7,786 bases of DNA from Acidobacteriota bacterium (GTDB taxonomy: Bacteria > Actinomycetota > Acidimicrobiia > Spongiisociales > UBA5794): the NCBI GenBank assembly GCA_004356175.1, contig SMXV01000094.1, positions 1 to 7,786 of the forward strand, read 5' to 3'. Numbering within the stretch: the first letter of the stretch is position 1; each line of letters begins with the position of its first letter. The position numbers were made by a program, and so were the translations under genes. Under the pieces are notes generated by a model. The model was not told the DNA's origin. It saw nothing but the letters and a program-made list of their open reading frames with translations, and did not search any database. This document shows, one piece after another, positions 5,393 through 7,786 of the stretch.

Positions 5393-6408
5393 GTCTGAGC
5401 CTGCTTGCGTCTTCGTCGGAACCATCCGAGGATGCCATCGGGCGCACGAATGATCATGACGACAAGGATCAAGCCAAAGAGGACCTGGTCCAGCCCATTT
5501 GCGCCTTCGATGAAGGACAAGAACGCCGGTGGATCCCTGACAAGAGACCGCGTCAGCTCTCCGAGCAGGGAGAGGACCGCGGCACCGATTACAGGACCCC
5601 AGATCGTTCCCATGCCACCGACGATCGGTCGGAGGAGGATGGCGACCGACACGACCGCTCCGAAGACGACGTCCGGATCGATGAACAGGAAGAACAGGGT
5701 GAAATAGCCGCCAGCGACCGCCGTGATGAATCCGCTGATCGACATCGCGACAAGCTTCGTCTTGAGCGGGTTGATGCCGAGCGCTGCCGCGGCATCCTCG
5801 TCCTCGCGCACGGCGAACATGTAGCTTCCGATCCTCGACCGCTTGATCGCGATCGTCGCGACGACAGCTACCGCCAGCAGACCGAGGATCAGCCAGTAGT
5901 GGATCTCTCTCGTGTTGCTGAACTGCATGCGAACCCAGTCGTCGCCGTACACGAGTGGAATCGTGATTCCGATCCCAGCACCGAGATAGTCAAGGTTGTT
6001 GAACGTGATCCGGAGCATCTCGGCCACGGCGAACGTCGCCAAGGCGAAGTAAGCCCCCTTGAGGCCGAAACGAAACGAGACCCATCCCACGACAAGGCCG
6101 AACGCGGCACCGACAAGGCCACCGACAACGAGTCCGAGCCACGGCGAGACAGAGTACTTGGTCAGGAGGATCGCGACGGTGTAGGCGCCGAGGCCGAAGA
6201 ACGCGGCATGCCCGAATGAGAACTGTCCTGCGAAGCCTGAAAGAACGTTCCACCCAATAGCGGCCAGAGCGAAGATCAGGACCCCGGTCGCGACCGAGAG
6301 CAAGAACGGATTGAGGGCGACCGGAAGGATCGACAGGATCGCCACCACACCCAGGAGAACCAGGAGGTCCGACGACGAACTCTTGACCAACGTCGAGAGC
6401 CTGTTCAT
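5389..6408 (-). CDS. livM: Branched-chain amino acid-type ABC transporter permease (LivM family)
   Basis: A 339-residue inner-membrane permease with about eight to ten hydrophobic segments. The family block GQFSFGHAAFFGLGAY is at 61-76. The cytoplasmic coupling loop that contacts the ATPases is recognisable as AVREDEDAAAALGIN (199-213), and the conserved GGMGTIWGPVIGA is at 264-276. The C-terminus ends in a strongly basic tail, FRRRRKQAQT. With LivH it would form the heterodimeric channel across the cytoplasmic membrane. Its ATG overlaps the livH stop by 4 nt (ATGA), and its own stop overlaps the livG start in the same way. An AAGG about 8 nt before the ATG is a modest ribosome binding site, so re-initiation after livH probably contributes. 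Confidence 0.95.
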   Translation of the reverse strand: MNRLSTLVKSSSSDLLVLLGVVAILSILPVALNPFLLSVATGVLIFALAAIGWNVLSGFAGQFSFGHAAFFGLGAYTVAILLTKYSVSPWLGLVVGGLVGAAFGLVVGWVSFRFGLKGAYFALATFAVAEMLRITFNNLDYLGAGIGITIPLVYGDDWVRMQFSNTREIHYWLILGLLAVAVVATIAIKRSRIGSYMFAVREDEDAAAALGINPLKTKLVAMSISGFITAVAGGYFTLFFLFIDPDVVFGAVVSVAILLRPIVGGMGTIWGPVIGAAVLSLLGELTRSLVRDPPAFLSFIEGANGLDQVLFGLILVVMIIRAPDGILGWFRRRRKQAQT

Positions 6409-7415
6409 CGATGCGCCTTACCGAAGATTCCTTGAGGGCGGAACAACAGCACGAGGATGAACACGACGAAGACGCTGAGGAACTTCGACGATCCCGACAC
6501 GAAGATCTGACTCATCTCTTGTGTGAGCCCGATGATCAGTCCACCGACGAGGGCGCCTGGCACCGACCCCATGCCGCCGAGAACGACCACGACGAAGGCG
6601 ATAATGTTGAAGGTTGCACCAGCCGTCGGGCTGACGAAGAGGAATGGCATAACGAGGGTGCCGGCAGCCCCGGCCGCTGCGGCGCCGATGCCGAACGTGA
6701 TCATGTAGATCCGGTTGATGTCGATGCCGACGAGTTCAGCGCCCTCTGGCTGCTGCGCCGAGGCGCGGATTGCAGAACCCAGCCACGTGCGCTGGATAAG
6801 GACATAGAGGACCAGGGCCAGAACGATCGCCATGACGAACGCAATCAGCTTCGGCATGCTCACGACCGCACCGAACACTTTGAGGGGGAAGTCGAGCGTC
6901 ACGAATCCAAGGTCGAACGACTCCCTGGCATACGGCAACTCGATCGAGCGCGGCGTTCCGGTGAAGACGACGAGAAGGATGTTCTCGATCATGATCGCGA
7001 TGCCGAGGGTCAGGAGCAACTGGTTGTGGACCGGGGCGGTCATGACCGGGTTTATCGCAAAATGCTGAATGCCCATGCCGACCACAAAGAGCAACGGAAC
7101 CGTGATCAGCAACGAGATGTACGGGTCAACGCCATATTCCTGGAACAGGAGATAACTCGCATAGATACCGATGGTCATCAGTGCGCCATGGGCGAAGTTG
7201 ATGATGTCGAGAACGCCGAACACCAGGCTCAGGCCCATGGCAACCAATCCGTACACACCACCGATGAGCAGGCCCGAAACGACGGCCTGAGCGAATACCG
7301 AGTGGTTGCTGTCCCACCATCCCGACTGTACGAGAAAAATGCCGAGGACAAATGCGACAATCGCAAGGACGGTCCAAACCCAAGCTCTGGACCGTCCTTG
7401 CGTTGTCTCGTTCAC
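6405..7415 (-). CDS. livH: Branched-chain amino acid-type ABC transporter permease (LivH family)
   Basis: A 336-residue inner-membrane permease. Residues 11-30 are a first hydrophobic segment. The LivH core block, with VYGLVAMGLSLVFGVLDIIN and NFAHGALMTIGIY, covers 54-85. The cytoplasmic coupling loop is RASAQQPEGAELVGIDINRI (217-236), and GGMGSVPGALVGG (280-292) and the FRPQGIFGK end (325-333) are typical. The start is uncertain. I give the GTG at 7415-7413, which lies 14 nt after the binding-protein stop. A TTG at 7445 would add 10 residues and overlap that gene by 16 nt. Neither start has a good ribosome binding site at normal distance; GGAGG lies about 21 nt before the GTG. A perfect 15-bp inverted repeat occupies codons 5-18, which encode the non-conserved N-terminal tail and the start of the first hydrophobic segment. 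Expression may depend on coupling to the upstream gene. Confidence 0.93.
   Translation of the reverse strand: MNETTQGRSRAWVWTVLAIVAFVLGIFLVQSGWWDSNHSVFAQAVVSGLLIGGVYGLVAMGLSLVFGVLDIINFAHGALMTIGIYASYLLFQEYGVDPYISLLITVPLLFVVGMGIQHFAINPVMTAPVHNQLLLTLGIAIMIENILLVVFTGTPRSIELPYARESFDLGFVTLDFPLKVFGAVVSMPKLIAFVMAIVLALVLYVLIQRTWLGSAIRASAQQPEGAELVGIDINRIYMITFGIGAAAAGAAGTLVMPFLFVSPTAGATFNIIAFVVVVLGGMGSVPGALVGGLIIGLTQEMSQIFVSGSSKFLSVFVVFILVLLFRPQGIFGKAHR
7362..7402 (-). repeat. Perfect 15-bp inverted repeat (mRNA hairpin) at the 5' end of livH
   Basis: CGCAAGGACGGTCCA (7362-7376) and TGGACCGTCCTTGCG (7388-7402) are exact reverse complements separated by an 11-nt loop. In the minus-strand mRNA this gives a stable GC-rich stem-loop that starts 27 nt after the binding-protein stop codon and 10 nt after the proposed livH GTG. 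No run of U follows, so it is not a standard intrinsic terminator. The likely roles, by analogy with intercistronic hairpins after binding-protein genes in ABC operons, are protecting the 3' end of the binding-protein message or damping livH translation. That role is inferred; the repeat itself is directly seen. Confidence 0.8.
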
Positions 7416-7429
7416 TGTGGTGTCAGAGG

Positions 7430-7786
7430 TTAGTTTCCTCCCCAAGACGTGCCTGGGAACACCGGATCGGTTTCGCCGATCGCTTCAGGAGCAACCTGGA
7501 GCACCTTGCCGTCCTGAACCTGCATCAGCGTCGGCTGAGCGTTCACGTTCTCGCCTGTTGCGTCGAACGTGATCGGTCCTGGGTACGCCAGGAAGTGGTC
7601 AACGATGTTCGTTTCAGCCAATGCCGCTCTCACATCGGCTGGATCGGACGAAGCCGCCCGTTCGAGCGCATCTGCGATCACGTATATGGCCTGATACGCG
7701 AGCATCGCTTCGGTATCCATCTGCTCACCGTACGTCTCTTCGAACTTGTCGAGTACCGCCTGGACCCTCGGATCAGACGAATTGAA
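7430..7786 (-). CDS. ABC transporter substrate-binding protein (LivK/periplasmic amino acid-binding type), C-terminal fragment
   Basis: The final 118 residues of an exported binding protein; the frame is open through the right window edge, so the signal peptide and most of the ligand-binding cleft are not visible. The visible part matches the C-terminal lobe of the Leu/Ile/Val-binding family: DPRVQAVLDKFEETYG, then a helix rich in AYQAIYVIADALERAASSD, then ADVRAALAET, and finally PGPITFDATGENVN, followed by a strand reading LMQVQDGKVLQVAPE. It ends with a TAA at 7432-7430. It is the first gene of the operon within the window and would deliver the substrate to LivHM. Family members bind branched-chain amino acids, amides, urea or aromatic acids, and the fragment does not distinguish these. 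The operon promoter should lie upstream, beyond 7786. Confidence 0.9.
   Translation of the reverse strand, partial: FNSSDPRVQAVLDKFEETYGEQMDTEAMLAYQAIYVIADALERAASSDPADVRAALAETNIVDHFLAYPGPITFDATGENVNAQPTLMQVQDGKVLQVAPEAIGETDPVFPGTSWGGN

Noticed and set aside
7362..7402. Reading the livH hairpin as an intrinsic terminator
   Set aside because: The stem is followed in the mRNA by AUUGUCGCA rather than a U-tract, and the downstream genes are clearly part of the same operon.
6411..7433. A 340-codon open frame on the plus strand covering nearly all of livH
   Set aside because: It is antisense to a clear membrane permease. Its product is an implausible run of charged residues (D, E, H, R), as expected from the complement of hydrophobic codons, with no recognisable domain.

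Overview
This window is a block from a bacterial chromosome of moderately high GC. It probably comes from an actinobacterium, and I would guess the Acidimicrobiia side of the phylum. The guess rests on three observations: a truncated class III cyclase gene beginning with a TGIVTFLFTDVEGST-type motif, which is very common in Actinobacteria; use of GTG and TTG starts; and a complete Liv-type ABC operon carrying its own catabolic enzymes. The taxonomic call is inference, since no rRNA or other marker gene is present.

Layout. At the left edge (1-104, minus) is the N-terminus of a class III nucleotidyl cyclase-domain protein. It is divergent, across a 168-bp spacer, from an IclR-family regulator (273-1049, plus). 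The spacer holds three copies of the hexamer GGAACG, two of them forming an inverted repeat that could be the regulator's own operator. The rest of the window, 1060-7786, is a single minus-strand operon read right to left: a periplasmic amino-acid/amide-type binding protein (only its C-terminus is in the window), two Liv-type permeases (LivH, LivM), two ABC ATPases (LivG, LivF), a fumarate-reductase-like FAD flavoprotein, and a cyclic amidohydrolase of the dihydropyrimidinase/hydantoinase/dihydroorotase superfamily. The regulator and the operon converge tail to tail, 10 bp apart. No stretch longer than 300 bp lacks a gene.

How it works together (inference). The binding protein and LivHMGF import a small polar, probably nitrogen-containing substrate. 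The flavoprotein would oxidise or reduce a carbon-carbon bond in it, and the amidohydrolase would open a cyclic amide, imide or ureide bond. The IclR protein is the obvious candidate to sense the substrate. The operon promoter lies beyond the right edge. Neighbouring operon genes are tightly packed: ATGA overlaps at livH/livM and livM/livG, a 14-nt overlap at livG/livF with a TTG start, and short gaps at the last two junctions.

The most unusual items are a perfect 15-bp inverted repeat with an 11-nt loop inside the first codons of livH, just after the binding-protein stop codon; an ABC ATPase (LivG-like) whose LSGGQ signature is replaced by LTLAI; and a two-enzyme amidohydrolase plus flavoprotein pair on a dedicated importer, whose substrate I cannot name. 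Nothing suggests a mobile element, a CRISPR array, or any tRNA or rRNA.
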